Below are positions 48,028 to 57,564 of a DNA stretch of 64,000 bases, piece by piece. The stretch is from Pradoshia sp. D12. GTDB lineage: Bacteria; Bacillota; Bacilli; Bacillales; Pradoshiaceae. A model generated the notes under the pieces. It saw nothing but the letters and a program-made list of their open reading frames with translations. It searched no databases and was not told where the DNA came from. The first letter of the stretch is position 1. Each line of letters starts with the position of its first letter. The position numbers and the translations under genes were made by a program. The DNA is taken from contig NZ_CP044545.1 of NCBI RefSeq assembly GCF_008935075.1, positions 2,855,587 through 2,919,586 of the forward strand, written 5' to 3'.

Positions 48028-49038
48028 TTATGATTTTAATATAAATAGCTCTAAAAGGATTTCTTTGTCTCCGGCACCGCTCTTCATTTTATAGTCCAGC
48101 TCTGCCAATTCAGAGAGAGCACGCATCAATTTCATTTCTGTAAAATCTTTCACACGCTTCAGTGCAAGTTTTACCGGATAAGGGCTCATTTTTAATTTAG
48201 ATGCTATTTGCTGGGCATTGTAGCCCTGTCCTGATAGTTTTTTAACCTGAAGTATAATCCTGTATTGCCGTGCAATGGCTGCTAATATACGAATTGGCTC
48301 TTCCTTTAAAATCAGAAGCTCTTTATATAACTGGATAGCTTCTTTTTTTTGGCCATTCATAATATAATCGACCAAATCAAATACATTTTGGTCAAAGGTC
48401 TTGGGAACAAGTTTATTTACCATTGCCTTGTCAATTTCCTGTTCGACCGTCGCATACAAAGCGAGCTTTTCTAACTCACTTGCAGCCATCATTAAGTGAT
48501 TCCCCGTCAGAGATAATAAAGTTTCTACCGCCTCAGGTGTAATTTTCACTCCTAAGGATTTAGCGTTGGCAGTGATCCATTTAGATAATTCCTTTTCGTA
48601 TAGCGGTTTCGCTTCCAAGACTGCAGAATTTCTCTTTAATTCCTTCGTTATTTTCTTACGCTCGTCCAGCTTTGGATATGGAGCTATAAAGATGGCAATT
48701 GATGTCGGTGAAGGATTAGCCAGATAGCTTTCCAATCTTTTTAGATCATGCTCAACCTTTTCCTTCTTTCTTTCGGCTGTCAAAAATATGGGATTATGTA
48801 ATATAACAACCCTGCGCTCCCCGATAAACGGTAAGGTTTCCAATTCCTCGATTGCCAACTCTACAGGTGTTTCCTCCAGATCAATAGTAGCCAAATTAAA
48901 CTCTGCTTCATCCTCTGATAAAGCATGCTCGCAGATTAAAGCCTTTGTTTTTTTTATAAAATACTCTTCTTCGCCAAATAAAAGGTAGACAGGACTAAAC
49001 CGTTTACTTTTAATTGTATTCCATAAATCCATTACCAA
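48028..49038 (-). CDS. holA: DNA polymerase III subunit delta HolA
   Basis: Delta subunit, 336 residues, of the clamp-loader complex. The AAA+ like N-terminal domain starts PVYLLFGEEEYFIKK, a family hallmark, and the C-terminal collar domain has LELIDYKMKSG-like sequence (LAELDYKMKSGAGDKE). It opens the sliding clamp with the other loader subunits. The TTG at 49036-49038 is well spaced from AGAGG; the ATG two codons downstream at 49030-49032 is the alternative start. Confidence 0.93.
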   Translation of the reverse strand: MVMDLWNTIKSKRFSPVYLLFGEEEYFIKKTKALICEHALSEDEAEFNLATIDLEETPVELAIEELETLPFIGERRVVILHNPIFLTAERKKEKVEHDLKRLESYLANPSPTSIAIFIAPYPKLDERKKITKELKRNSAVLEAKPLYEKELSKWITANAKSLGVKITPEAVETLLSLTGNHLMMAASELEKLALYATVEQEIDKAMVNKLVPKTFDQNVFDLVDYIMNGQKKEAIQLYKELLILKEEPIRILAAIARQYRIILQVKKLSGQGYNAQQIASKLKMSPYPVKLALKRVKDFTEMKLMRALSELAELDYKMKSGAGDKEILLELFILKS

Positions 49039-49343
49039 TATAATCGCCTCTGTTTATAAATTCCTTCTTTCATCCTAATCCCCACCATCAATTTTGACAA
49101 GTCTTTCAAGAGGAACCGGAAAAAATAACCGGTTCCCAGAATCTATATCAACGCCTTCTTGCCGGACCCGGGATACCTAACAAAAAAGCGAAAAAGCGCT
49201 ATAGATCAGTTACCATTTAAATGACTCTTTCATGTACTGAAATGTTTATTTGGAAAATAGCAGGATAATAATTATATAAATTTGGAGATTGTGGATTTTT
49301 TTTACTAAATGTTCTATGATAAAAGAGGTCGGGGGGTGGATTA

Positions 49344-49478
49344 ATGAACGAGTTTGAAAAGAATGTACAATCAAAAACAAATGACGTATCAGATTCCATC
49401 ATGGGATTTGTTGTATCATTTGGTTTTTTCGCTACCATGTTTATTATTGCCATGGTCATCCAATTAATCGGTGCATAG
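49344..49478 (+). CDS. yqzM: YqzM family small membrane protein
   Basis: A 44-residue protein with an N-terminal polar part (MNEFEKNVQSKTNDVSDS) and one transmembrane helix (about 22-42, VSFGFFATMFIIAMVIQLIG). It belongs to the YqzM family, known as a single-helix protein of unknown function, encoded between holA and comEC in Bacillus and transcribed opposite to them. GGGGGGTGG lies before the ATG. A terminator follows at 49489-49513. Confidence 0.9.
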   Translation: MNEFEKNVQSKTNDVSDSIMGFVVSFGFFATMFIIAMVIQLIGA

Positions 49479-49488
49479 TTCATTTTTT

Positions 49489-49513
49489 CAAGCGGCCTCA
49501 TGGCCGTTTTTCA
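49489..49513 (+). terminator. Terminator of yqzM
   Basis: CGGCC-TCAT-GGCCG followed by TTTTTCATTT, 13 bases after the yqzM stop codon. Confidence 0.85.
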
Positions 49514-49526
49514 TTTCTTACACATA

Positions 49527-51827
49527 CTATGGACTTTGAATAGAAATCGTTCCATCTTTTTTGTTCGTATACGTATATTGAATACTGCCCTGTAAATCTG
49601 TTCTGTAAATAATAATATTTTCTTTATCAAGCAAATGAATGACTTCCTCATGCGGGTGGCCAAAACGATTATCTCTTCCCGATGAAATGACAGCTATTTT
49701 AGGATCTACCTCTCTTATAAAATCTATTTGGGAAGAGTTTCTGCTGCCATGGTGTCCCACTTTTAAAATATCAGCCCTTAGGTTCATTTTATTTTGCAAA
49801 AGCTTGTCTTCTCCGAGTTCACCTAAATCTCCAACAAATAACCAATCTACCTGATTAATACTTGCTTTTATAACAATTGAAGACTCATTCTTTTCCTCCA
49901 CTTTCTCTACTGGCGATAAAATGGTAAATTTAGCATCTCCCGCAGTCCACCCCATTCCTGCTTGAACCTCTTTAACGGGGATTTTCTGATCAATCGCTTC
50001 CTTTATTACTTCCGTCTCTCTAAACTCCTTACGCTGTTCAAATGGTATCAATATCTCACCAATCTTCAATTCCTCAACAATGGCTCTTGCTCCTCCGACA
50101 TGGTCCTGATCAGCATGCGTAAGGATTAGTTTATCAATGACTTTAATTCCTTTACTTTTTAAAAATGGTAATATAGTATCTTTTCCAGGATCGAACTGGC
50201 TATTATGTACTGCCCACTCCTCCTTTCCAAACAGAGTGGCTCCACCTGTATCAATAAGATATGTTCCATTATCACCAGGTAATTGAATGAACGTTGAATC
50301 CCCCTGCCCTACATCTATAAAGGTTATCTCTCCATTTCCTGAAAAAAACTGACTGTTATATTGATAAAAGAGCATTAAAATCGTGATTAGACACGTATTA
50401 AACAGGTGTTTCGAGCGGATTTCTATTCCATTAAGAATAGAGATAAAACAAACCACAATACATACCATTACCAGTTTGGATGGCTTACCAAATATAAGAG
50501 TGGAGGAGGGCAAGGCAGACATAAGCTCTGTAGATTTCTCCAATAAAGAATAAATAAAATTGAGCATCAGCAATCCCGGCTCAACAAGAATTTCAAGGAT
50601 TATCAGCAAATAAACACCAATGGTTAAAGGAAATAATAAATAAGTAAACAACGGTACATAAAGTAAGTTAGAAATAAAACTAATGAGGGAAATTTCATAA
50701 AAATGATAGATGATGATTGGCGTGGAGATGATTTGGCATATTGCCGTCATAATAAAAAGACTGAAAACAGGTGAATGCGGCGATTTTTGAAGGATTTTTG
50801 TTGAAAGTATTAACCCATAAGTCAGCAAAAAGGATAACTGAAAACCGATATGGAAAATTTGATACGGATTAATAAGTAGATATCCCATTAGACAAATCGT
50901 TATTGTTTTAAAAGCTGTCAACCGCAGTCCGATAAACTGACCAAACATAAATATGGAAGCCATCATGCATGCTCTGACAATCGAAGCAGACAATCCGGTG
51001 ATGACCGCATAAAAAGGAAGTAAACAAGCTAGCAGCAAAAAGGTTTGCCTCCGAGTAAAGCCGATTCTTAAGAATCCATAAAATAAAATAGCAGCCACTA
51101 ATGCAACTTGCATCCCTGACAAAGCCAAGATATGGACAATCCCCAGTTTCTTAAATTGGTTATACATATCCTCTGATATACCACTTTGTTCACCAAATAT
51201 GAGTGCTTTAGTAAAGCTGCCAGCGGTTCCTAAGTATAAATGATCAATCCGCTTAATTTCCCGCTCTCTCATTTGTGCCAGTTTTACAAACAAATTGCGG
51301 CTATCTTTGGATATATCTTCTTTATTTTCGATTTCCAAAATCCAATGCGCTCTATTAAACCTTAGATAGGTTCGAAAATCAAATCCATTCTCGACCGTTG
51401 CACGAGTTGGTTTTGTCAGATTTCCGTTTACGCGAAAGGACTTTCCCGTTAGAATCGTATTTTTTAAGACATTTGCCTCCTCTTCATTGTTAATCCGGTA
51501 AGTAATCCATATTTTCTCGTTATCTGAGAGTTCAGCAAGACCACTAACCCGGTCCCCTTTAATCTGGGGATAGGATGTAAAATGGATTAAAAGCTGAGTT
51601 TCAGCCCCGGTCAACTGGCTGGTATTTGAACGATCCCAAAAAAAGCTATGGACACAAAATATTGAAAAGATAATATACAGGGGAATCGATTGCTTAATTG
51701 GAAATTTGTTTAGAATGTAACAAAATACGAGGACTATTAGCAGAAGAAAAGTTTTACTTAAGTAAATGGGTGCTGTAATCCCTGAAATAGCAATTACAGC
51801 ACTATAAAATAAAAATCGGTTGCTCAT
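49527..51827 (-). CDS. comEC: DNA uptake channel protein ComEC
   Basis: ComEC, 766 residues, forms the membrane channel for single-stranded DNA in natural transformation. An N-terminal pair of helices and extracellular OB-like DUF4131 region is followed by the Competence domain with several helices (about 215-480) and a C-terminal metallo-beta-lactamase domain with LTHADQDHVGG and KVGHHGSRNSS, a proposed nuclease. The ATG at 51825-51827 lies 1 base past the comEB stop codon and suggests coupled translation; the frame also allows an ATG 11 codons upstream inside comEB. The full comE operon suggests at least a genetic capacity for transformation. Confidence 0.95.
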   Translation of the reverse strand: MSNRFLFYSAVIAISGITAPIYLSKTFLLLIVLVFCYILNKFPIKQSIPLYIIFSIFCVHSFFWDRSNTSQLTGAETQLLIHFTSYPQIKGDRVSGLAELSDNEKIWITYRINNEEEANVLKNTILTGKSFRVNGNLTKPTRATVENGFDFRTYLRFNRAHWILEIENKEDISKDSRNLFVKLAQMREREIKRIDHLYLGTAGSFTKALIFGEQSGISEDMYNQFKKLGIVHILALSGMQVALVAAILFYGFLRIGFTRRQTFLLLACLLPFYAVITGLSASIVRACMMASIFMFGQFIGLRLTAFKTITICLMGYLLINPYQIFHIGFQLSFLLTYGLILSTKILQKSPHSPVFSLFIMTAICQIISTPIIIYHFYEISLISFISNLLYVPLFTYLLFPLTIGVYLLIILEILVEPGLLMLNFIYSLLEKSTELMSALPSSTLIFGKPSKLVMVCIVVCFISILNGIEIRSKHLFNTCLITILMLFYQYNSQFFSGNGEITFIDVGQGDSTFIQLPGDNGTYLIDTGGATLFGKEEWAVHNSQFDPGKDTILPFLKSKGIKVIDKLILTHADQDHVGGARAIVEELKIGEILIPFEQRKEFRETEVIKEAIDQKIPVKEVQAGMGWTAGDAKFTILSPVEKVEEKNESSIVIKASINQVDWLFVGDLGELGEDKLLQNKMNLRADILKVGHHGSRNSSQIDFIREVDPKIAVISSGRDNRFGHPHEEVIHLLDKENIIIYRTDLQGSIQYTYTNKKDGTISIQSP

Positions 51828-51828
51828 A

Positions 51829-52398
51829 TCAGTCAAATTGCGGAAATAAACTTGCTGCATCTTTCAGATAGCGTGCAAGATCAGATTCAGAAGCTCCTCT
51901 TTCTTTTAGCTCATTAATAAGCTCCATGACAAAATTCATTTTCTTTTCATCATGGAAATCAACCCACTTTTCATCAACAATCACCTGTTTAACACGCACA
52001 CCTGCCTGTTCAAATAATTCTTCAGCATATGGATGATTCTTATAGGATTCGGCATAATAGATTGTTTTAATTCCTGCTTGAATTAAGGCTTTACAGCATT
52101 GCAAGCAAGGGAAATGAGTAACATAAATCTCAGCCCCCTCAGTTGGTACACCAAATTTAGCACATTGCAACAAGGCATTCATTTCAGCATGGATGGTTCG
52201 AACGCAATGGTTATCAATAACATAGCATCCTTCGTCCACACAATGCACACCTCCAGCAATTGATCCGTTATACCCGCCGGCAATAATGCGATTATCCCTT
52301 ACGACTGTCGCTCCAACCATTAACCTTGTACATGTGCTTCTTAATGCAAGTAAGTGGCTTTGCGCCATAAAATACTGATCCCATGAAATACGTTCCAT
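51829..52398 (-). CDS. comEB: dCMP deaminase-like protein ComEB
   Basis: ComEB, 189 residues, of the cytidine/deoxycytidylate deaminase family. The zinc and catalytic motif is HAEMNALL, and the second pair of zinc cysteines is FPCLQCCKAL. An extra zinc-binding Cys/His cluster (VHCVDEGCYVIDNHCVR) is typical of Bacillus dCMP deaminases. It would convert dCMP to dUMP. ATG at 52396-52398 follows GAGGAGAGAG and gives MERISWDQYF; 11 in-frame codons upstream are discarded. Confidence 0.95.
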   Translation of the reverse strand: MERISWDQYFMAQSHLLALRSTCTRLMVGATVVRDNRIIAGGYNGSIAGGVHCVDEGCYVIDNHCVRTIHAEMNALLQCAKFGVPTEGAEIYVTHFPCLQCCKALIQAGIKTIYYAESYKNHPYAEELFEQAGVRVKQVIVDEKWVDFHDEKKMNFVMELINELKERGASESDLARYLKDAASLFPQFD

Positions 52399-52470
52399 TT
52401 CTCTCTCCTCTTTCAATGAACTTTCCTTCACTTTAACAAGAATTGTATCCTTCCTACAACTATTCTTTTC

Positions 52471-53127
52471 TTACTTAACAGTTATTAATTCCCTGAGCTT
52501 TTCAAATGTTTTATCACCTATGCCTGTAACTTCCTTCAAATCTTCAATCGTTTTGAATGATCCAAGTTCTTCCCGTTTTTGTAAAATCGCTGTCGCTTTA
52601 CTCGGACCGATTCCCGGAAGTTCCTGTAGTTCTTCAGATGTTGCTTTATTCAAATTAATTGTACCATCCCCCTTGGCCGCTGAGACTGTATTCCCTGAAC
52701 TTTCCCCAGCTGTATGATTAGAAGCCTCTGCTGTCTCACCCTTGATTGGGATATAGATGACCATTTCATCCTCTACTAATTGCGCCATATTCACTTGCTT
52801 ACTATCAGCCCCATTTTTCAATCCACCTGCTTTTTGAATGACATCCGTTACTCGATCCCCCTTCAAAAATTCATATACACCAGGTTTTTGAACGGCACCC
52901 TTCACATCAACCTTATAAGTAGCACTCACCTCAGGTTCTGCCACCAGTTTTTCCGTATCTTCATTCTTTTTTTCTATTGCACTCTCCTCCGTCCAATTTA
53001 TTTCACTTTGTTCGATTTGCCCATCTTCAGATTGCATATTCCAAAAGAAGAGTGCAGCACAGGCTACGCCTGCACCTGCTAGTAGGATTCCATTTCGCCT
53101 GATAAACTGTACGATTTTCTCATTCAT
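52471..53127 (-). CDS. comEA: DNA receptor ComEA
   Basis: ComEA, 218 residues, binds incoming double-stranded DNA on the outer face of the membrane. A transmembrane anchor (about 12-29) is followed by an acidic linker, an SLBB-like domain (VDVKGAVQKPGVYEF, about 72-130) and a C-terminal helix-hairpin-helix DNA-binding domain (INLNKATSEELQELPGIGPS and VTGIGDKTFEKL). It is the first gene of comEA-comEB-comEC and divergent from comER. Confidence 0.95.
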   Translation of the reverse strand: MNEKIVQFIRRNGILLAGAGVACAALFFWNMQSEDGQIEQSEINWTEESAIEKKNEDTEKLVAEPEVSATYKVDVKGAVQKPGVYEFLKGDRVTDVIQKAGGLKNGADSKQVNMAQLVEDEMVIYIPIKGETAEASNHTAGESSGNTVSAAKGDGTINLNKATSEELQELPGIGPSKATAILQKREELGSFKTIEDLKEVTGIGDKTFEKLRELITVK

Positions 53128-53225
53128 TTAATTTACGCTCCTCTTCATATTTGATATTTACTTGCATAAATTTGTTATAAGGAATAGTGGATATCGTGAT
53201 ATTTATCCAATAAGGAGGATTTATA

Positions 53226-54056
53226 ATGATTACCGGCATAATTGGCACAGGTAATATGGGAACCATCTTAATTCAAAGTTTAATTGGGTCTTCGGCCGTT
53301 GCAGCAAAGGATGTAATCATCATGAACAGGACTAAACACAAAGCCCAATCCCTGGCTGTTGAATTACCAGGAATCCATACAGCACACACAAGTATTGAAC
53401 TTGCAAAACAAGCGGATTTAATCTTTTTATGTGTAAAGCCGCATGAAATGTATCCATTAATTGAAATTCTTGAACCTCATCTAAGTTCGGATAATTGCAT
53501 TGTTTCCATCACAAGTCCAATCTCCATCAAACAATTGGAAGCTGTCGTCCCCTGCTCATGCGCTAGATTTATTCCATCTATTACCAATCGCGCCTTGGCA
53601 GGCGCAACACTGCTGACATTTGGTGAATCCTGCAGTCCATATTGGCGGAACCAACTTCAGCAGATGGCAGCAGCAATTTCAAAGCCGCTCGAAATCGACA
53701 ACAAATATACCAGAGTATCCTCAGATATTGTTAGCTGCGGTCCGGCTTTTTTTAGTTTTATTGCAAGAAACTTTATCGAAGCTGCGGTTGATCATACGGG
53801 AATAAGCACTGAAGAAGCCACCCAGCTAACCGAATCAATGCTGATTGGGCTCGGTGAATTATTACGTCAGCAGCATTTTTCATTGCCTGCTTTGCAAGAA
53901 AAGGTGTGTGTGAAAGGCGGTATTACAGGTGAAGGTATCAAAGTGCTGGAAAGTGAATTAGGTGAGGTTTTTAGTCATGTTTTTCAGGCTACGCATCGAA
54001 AATTTGAAGAGGATTTAAAGGGAATTGAAAATCAGTTTGGGGTTTCATATCATTAA
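53226..54056 (+). CDS. comER: ComER, pyrroline-5-carboxylate reductase family protein
   Basis: A 276-residue NAD(P)-dependent protein of the ProC family. The Rossmann fold begins ITGIIGTGNMGTILIQ and has the FLCVKPHE segment. In Bacillus the divergent gene upstream of comEA is comER, which has been linked to sporulation and biofilm formation rather than proline synthesis. TAAGGAGG precedes the ATG. A true proline biosynthetic role cannot be excluded. Confidence 0.92.
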   Translation: MITGIIGTGNMGTILIQSLIGSSAVAAKDVIIMNRTKHKAQSLAVELPGIHTAHTSIELAKQADLIFLCVKPHEMYPLIEILEPHLSSDNCIVSITSPISIKQLEAVVPCSCARFIPSITNRALAGATLLTFGESCSPYWRNQLQQMAAAISKPLEIDNKYTRVSSDIVSCGPAFFSFIARNFIEAAVDHTGISTEEATQLTESMLIGLGELLRQQHFSLPALQEKVCVKGGITGEGIKVLESELGEVFSHVFQATHRKFEEDLKGIENQFGVSYH

Positions 54057-54125
54057 TTCTAATCATATTATAAAAGTCCTTTACGAAAACAAAGGTATTT
54101 ATGAAAACATTGTGTCAATATAACT

Positions 54126-54162
54126 AAAAAACCAGGAACATCACGTTTCCTGGTTTTTTTAC
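54126..54162. terminator. Bidirectional terminator, comER and yqeM
   Basis: AAAAACCAGGAA-N7-TTCCTGGTTTTTTT between converging genes. Confidence 0.9.
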
Positions 54163-54163
54163 A

Positions 54164-54916
54164 TTATTTCCTTTTACAAACAAAGAAGATTCGATCGGCC
54201 TCATCAAGGGAATTTCCTCCGAAGTCACCCATCAGTTCCACAAGCTCAAATCCAATCTCATCAAGCCAAGTTTTATACATATCGATCGGGTATGTACGTT
54301 GAAAATGATCTTCATCAAACCGGTTATACGCATCAAGCTCATGATCATAAACATAGAAAGTCAACTCATGTACGACACTGTGAGGAATATCTGTCCCTTT
54401 CCACGCATTCCAGATATAGGAAATATCATCTCCATTATCTGCATAGGTTTGATCACTAAAAAAAGTGGACATTTTTTTCACAGAATGAACATCAAAGATA
54501 AATAAACCATCCTCTTTCATATGGTTCAAAACACCTTTAAAAGTATCCTTTACATCATTCTCATCACCAAGATAATTTAATGAGTCACAAAAGATGACAA
54601 CTATATCATATAGATTCAATCCTTCTAAAGCTCGCATGTCCTGGTGATAAAACGGGATGTCATGCTGATTCTCGCTTGCTTTTTGAATTGCCACAGCCAG
54701 CATTTCTTCTGATAAATCAACGCCGGTTGGCTGGAAGCCTGCTTCTTTCAAACGAATAGCAAGCTCACCAGTCCCACATCCAATATCAAGAATTGATTTT
54801 TCATTTAATTGATATTTTCGGGCAATTTTTTTTACAAACTCAACCCATTCCTGATAGGGAGCATCTTTCATTAAGTAATCATAAACATAAGCAAAGTTTT
54901 GATAACTTACATTCAT
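54164..54916 (-). CDS. yqeM: SAM-dependent methyltransferase YqeM
   Basis: A 250-residue class I methyltransferase with the SAM-binding motif ILDIGCGTGELA near residue 42 and GVDLSEEML. The substrate is unknown. It overlaps rsfS by 4 bases at the end of the yqeG-yqeH-aroE operon, as in Bacillus subtilis. Confidence 0.9.
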   Translation of the reverse strand: MNVSYQNFAYVYDYLMKDAPYQEWVEFVKKIARKYQLNEKSILDIGCGTGELAIRLKEAGFQPTGVDLSEEMLAVAIQKASENQHDIPFYHQDMRALEGLNLYDIVVIFCDSLNYLGDENDVKDTFKGVLNHMKEDGLFIFDVHSVKKMSTFFSDQTYADNGDDISYIWNAWKGTDIPHSVVHELTFYVYDHELDAYNRFDEDHFQRTYPIDMYKTWLDEIGFELVELMGDFGGNSLDEADRIFFVCKRK

Positions 54917-55266
54917 ATATTAAGTTCCTGCAATGATACTTCTGGGGCATCTCCCCATAATCTTTCCAATTTATAGTATGAACGATCATCTTTATGGAAA
55001 ATATGCGCTACAACATCGCCCATATCAACTAGAACCCAACGGGCTTCATCAAAGCCTTCCATTCGGCGGACTGTCGCTCCGTTTTCTTCGACTTTTTCCT
55101 TCATTTCGCGTGCAATTGCTTGTACTTGTTTGTCTGAGTTACCGTGGCAAATAATGAAGTAATCAGAAATCAACGAAATTCCCTTCATATCCAAAACGAG
55201 AATCTCTTCTGCTCTTTTGTCATCAGCTGCTTTTGCAGCTACCTCTAATAATTCTTTACCATTCAT
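54913..55266 (-). CDS. rsfS: Ribosomal silencing factor RsfS
   Basis: RsfS (YqeL), 117 residues, binds ribosomal protein L14 and blocks subunit joining when nutrients are scarce. The hallmark DYFIICHGNSDKQVQAIA and WVLVDMGDVVAHIF segments are present. The gene lies directly after yqeK and overlaps yqeM. Confidence 0.95.
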   Translation of the reverse strand: MNGKELLEVAAKAADDKRAEEILVLDMKGISLISDYFIICHGNSDKQVQAIAREMKEKVEENGATVRRMEGFDEARWVLVDMGDVVAHIFHKDDRSYYKLERLWGDAPEVSLQELNI

Positions 55267-55839
55267 TTAATTGTTCCTCCCTATCTGCTCTGCAAGATCG
55301 TTATAGGCATGGAAGGTATCCGGATAGATTGTTTGATTTTTTTTAATCAAAAATGTGATTGTATTTCCCATTGCCTGAAGCACAGCTTTATCCAGGCTTA
55401 GTAAGGACAACGCTCTCACTTCATCTACTCCAGGGAAACTTCTCCCAGGCTCTATATAATCAGCCAAATAAATGATCTTATCAAGCATACTCATTCCGAC
55501 ACAGCCCGAAGTATGGTTTTTGATTGCTGAAAGGATTTCTTCATCATGAAGATTTGCTTCTTTCTTAACTAAAACCGCTCCAACCGGTGCATGCCATAAT
55601 TCAGTATTATATTCCAATAAATCCTGCGGTAATTGCTCATTCTTAATGATTTGTTCCATCTCATCCAGAGGACGATATTTGGCATAATCATGGAAGATTG
55701 CTGCCAATTTAGCTTTCTCTATATCTGCACCGTACCGTTCTGCCAATTCCTGAGCACTTTCCAATACACCCAATGTATGAATATATCGTTTATCAGGTAA
55801 TTGCTGCCTAACGATTTCCAATGCTTTTTGTTGATCCAT
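55267..55839 (-). CDS. yqeK: HD-domain phosphohydrolase YqeK
   Basis: A 190-residue HD-family protein; homologues hydrolyse diadenosine tetraphosphate symmetrically. Metal motifs: RYIHTLGV, IFHDYAKY (HD) and LYLADYIEPGR-like YLADYIEPGR. The frame starts six codons earlier, but the GAGGAGAATC site points to the ATG at 55837-55839 (MDQQKALEIVRQQ). Its start lies inside the end of nadD (overlap 32 bases). Confidence 0.93.
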   Translation of the reverse strand: MDQQKALEIVRQQLPDKRYIHTLGVLESAQELAERYGADIEKAKLAAIFHDYAKYRPLDEMEQIIKNEQLPQDLLEYNTELWHAPVGAVLVKKEANLHDEEILSAIKNHTSGCVGMSMLDKIIYLADYIEPGRSFPGVDEVRALSLLSLDKAVLQAMGNTITFLIKKNQTIYPDTFHAYNDLAEQIGRNN

Positions 55840-56395
55840 ATAACTGATTCTCCTCAATATATATCTTTACCGCATCAGGAACCAAATATTTGATTGTCTT
55901 CCCATTGCTTATTTTTTCACGAATCCACGAAGAGGAAACAGCGATTTCCGGAATATCCACCAATGTGACAGGATAGGATGTCTCAGTACTGTAACCAGGG
56001 CGTTTAACACCTGTAAAGCGGACTAATTCACTCAATTCATCTATTTGTTTCCACTTCGGTAAATATTCAATCATATCAGCACCGATAATGAAATAAATTT
56101 CTGAGTTTGTATCCCGTTCTTTCAGGAGTTTAATGGTATCTATCGTATATGATGGCCCATTTCTTTCCCATTCTATTGTATCAATCGTAAAACATGGATT
56201 ACTACCGATTGCTAATGTAAGCATATCCAAGCGCTCTTGATTAGACGTTGAAGTTTTGGTTTTATGCGGGGGCACATTATTAGGCATAAAACGTACCTCA
56301 TCCAAATCTAATTGCTCCCTAACCTCATTTGCAATAATTAAATGACCGATATGAGGGGGATCGAATGTTCCGCCTAAAATACCAATTTTTTTCAT
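55808..56395 (-). CDS. nadD: Nicotinate-nucleotide adenylyltransferase NadD
   Basis: NadD, 195 residues, forms nicotinate adenine dinucleotide from NaMN and ATP in NAD synthesis. The nucleotidyltransferase motif GGTFDPPHIGH is at residues 8-18, and the second ATP-binding motif VSSSWIREKI is near 165. Operon position between yqeI and yqeK is conserved. Confidence 0.96.
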   Translation of the reverse strand: MKKIGILGGTFDPPHIGHLIIANEVREQLDLDEVRFMPNNVPPHKTKTSTSNQERLDMLTLAIGSNPCFTIDTIEWERNGPSYTIDTIKLLKERDTNSEIYFIIGADMIEYLPKWKQIDELSELVRFTGVKRPGYSTETSYPVTLVDIPEIAVSSSWIREKISNGKTIKYLVPDAVKIYIEENQLYGSTKSIGNR

Positions 56396-56428
56396 ATAGT
56401 GTGCCCCCTTCCCTAAATAGGAATTTAA

Positions 56429-56722
56429 TTATGATGGAAGAATAATTTGTTTGTTTTCTCTTGATTCTTTATATAAAACAATCGTATTACCAATGACTTG
56501 AACCAATTCCGCACGTGCACCTTTTGAAAGCTGTTCAGCCACCGTATCACGGTCCTCTTCGCAGTTTTGCAAGATGCTGACCTTGATAAGCTCACGAACT
56601 TCAAGAGCCTCACCAATTTGTTTAATCATATTTTCATTCACTCCGCCTTTTCCAACCTGGAATATCGGTTGAAGGGAATGTGCCTTCGAACGCAAAAATC
56701 TTTTTTGTTTACCTTTTAACAT
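56429..56722 (-). CDS. yqeI: YhbY/YqeI family RNA-binding protein
   Basis: A 97-residue CRM-domain protein. LKGKQKRFLRSKAHSLQP, the GKGGVNENM loop and LIKVSILQNC are typical of YhbY, which associates with pre-50S ribosomal particles. The start codon lies at the end of aroE with no gap. Confidence 0.94.
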   Translation of the reverse strand: MLKGKQKRFLRSKAHSLQPIFQVGKGGVNENMIKQIGEALEVRELIKVSILQNCEEDRDTVAEQLSKGARAELVQVIGNTIVLYKESRENKQIILPS

Positions 56723-57553
56723 TTATGATCCTCCTAATTGTTGTAAAACTAATTGTTTCATTCTTTCTGTATCCGGCATAACACCTGTCCATAACTCGAA
56801 AGCCAGTGCTCCCTGGTTTACAAACATATCCACACCGTTTTGAACCTTATTACCACGGTCTTTTGCCTCTTTTAAAATTTTGGTTTCAAGAGGGTTATAA
56901 ATAATATCACACACAACCGCATTTTGATTTAGTTCTGTCAGAGAAAGTGGTGATGCATGTACGTCTGCTAACCCAACCGAGGTTGTCTGAATAATAATAT
57001 CATATTGGCCGAGAGAGCTCTCTGCTTCTTTCAGGCTAATTGCTCTCGAATTTATATTCCCATGATAATCTGCCAGCAACTGTTCTGCTGAAATATGAGT
57101 CCGATTGGCGAGATCGATTTTTGCTACACCTGTTTTAGCCAGTGCAAAATAAATTCCTCTTGCCGCACCGCCTGCACCAATAATCAAGACATTCTGACCA
57201 TCTATACGATCGGTTATAGTCAGCAGTCCTTTAATAAACCCAGGACCATCCGTATTGTACCCATATAACAGTCCATCCTTTATGACAACAGTGTTAACAG
57301 CACCAACTTCATTTGCAAATTCGTCTAAGACATCGATATAAGGAATAATGCGACTTTTAAAAGGTACCGTTACATTAAATCCGCCGGCCCCCAAAGCTTT
57401 CATTCCCTCGACTGCCTGTTGTAGCTCATTATCCTCAACATAAAACGGCAAATATACTCCATCTACAGAATATTTATCAAATGCGTCATTATGAATAAGC
57501 GGAGACATTGAATGCTCAATTGGATTCCCTAATACCCCGAACAGCTTCTTCAT
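56723..57553 (-). CDS. aroE: Shikimate dehydrogenase AroE
   Basis: AroE, 276 residues, reduces 3-dehydroshikimate to shikimate with NADPH in aromatic amino-acid synthesis. Shikimate-binding SMSPLIHN (15-22), catalytic Lys66 in VTVPFK and Asp102 in YNTDGPG are present, and the nucleotide-binding loop is GAGGAARGI. It sits between yqeH and yqeI. Confidence 0.96.
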   Translation of the reverse strand: MKKLFGVLGNPIEHSMSPLIHNDAFDKYSVDGVYLPFYVEDNELQQAVEGMKALGAGGFNVTVPFKSRIIPYIDVLDEFANEVGAVNTVVIKDGLLYGYNTDGPGFIKGLLTITDRIDGQNVLIIGAGGAARGIYFALAKTGVAKIDLANRTHISAEQLLADYHGNINSRAISLKEAESSLGQYDIIIQTTSVGLADVHASPLSLTELNQNAVVCDIIYNPLETKILKEAKDRGNKVQNGVDMFVNQGALAFELWTGVMPDTERMKQLVLQQLGGS

Positions 57554-57564
57554 TTTACTCTCCT

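Noticed and set aside
53128-53225. ComK box upstream of comEA
   Set aside because: No pair of AAAA-N5-TTTT boxes with suitable spacing was found, so competence control cannot be claimed from the sequence.
56425-56616. Open frame of 63 codons overlapping yqeI
   Set aside because: A shifted-frame shadow on the same strand as yqeI, without its own start signals.
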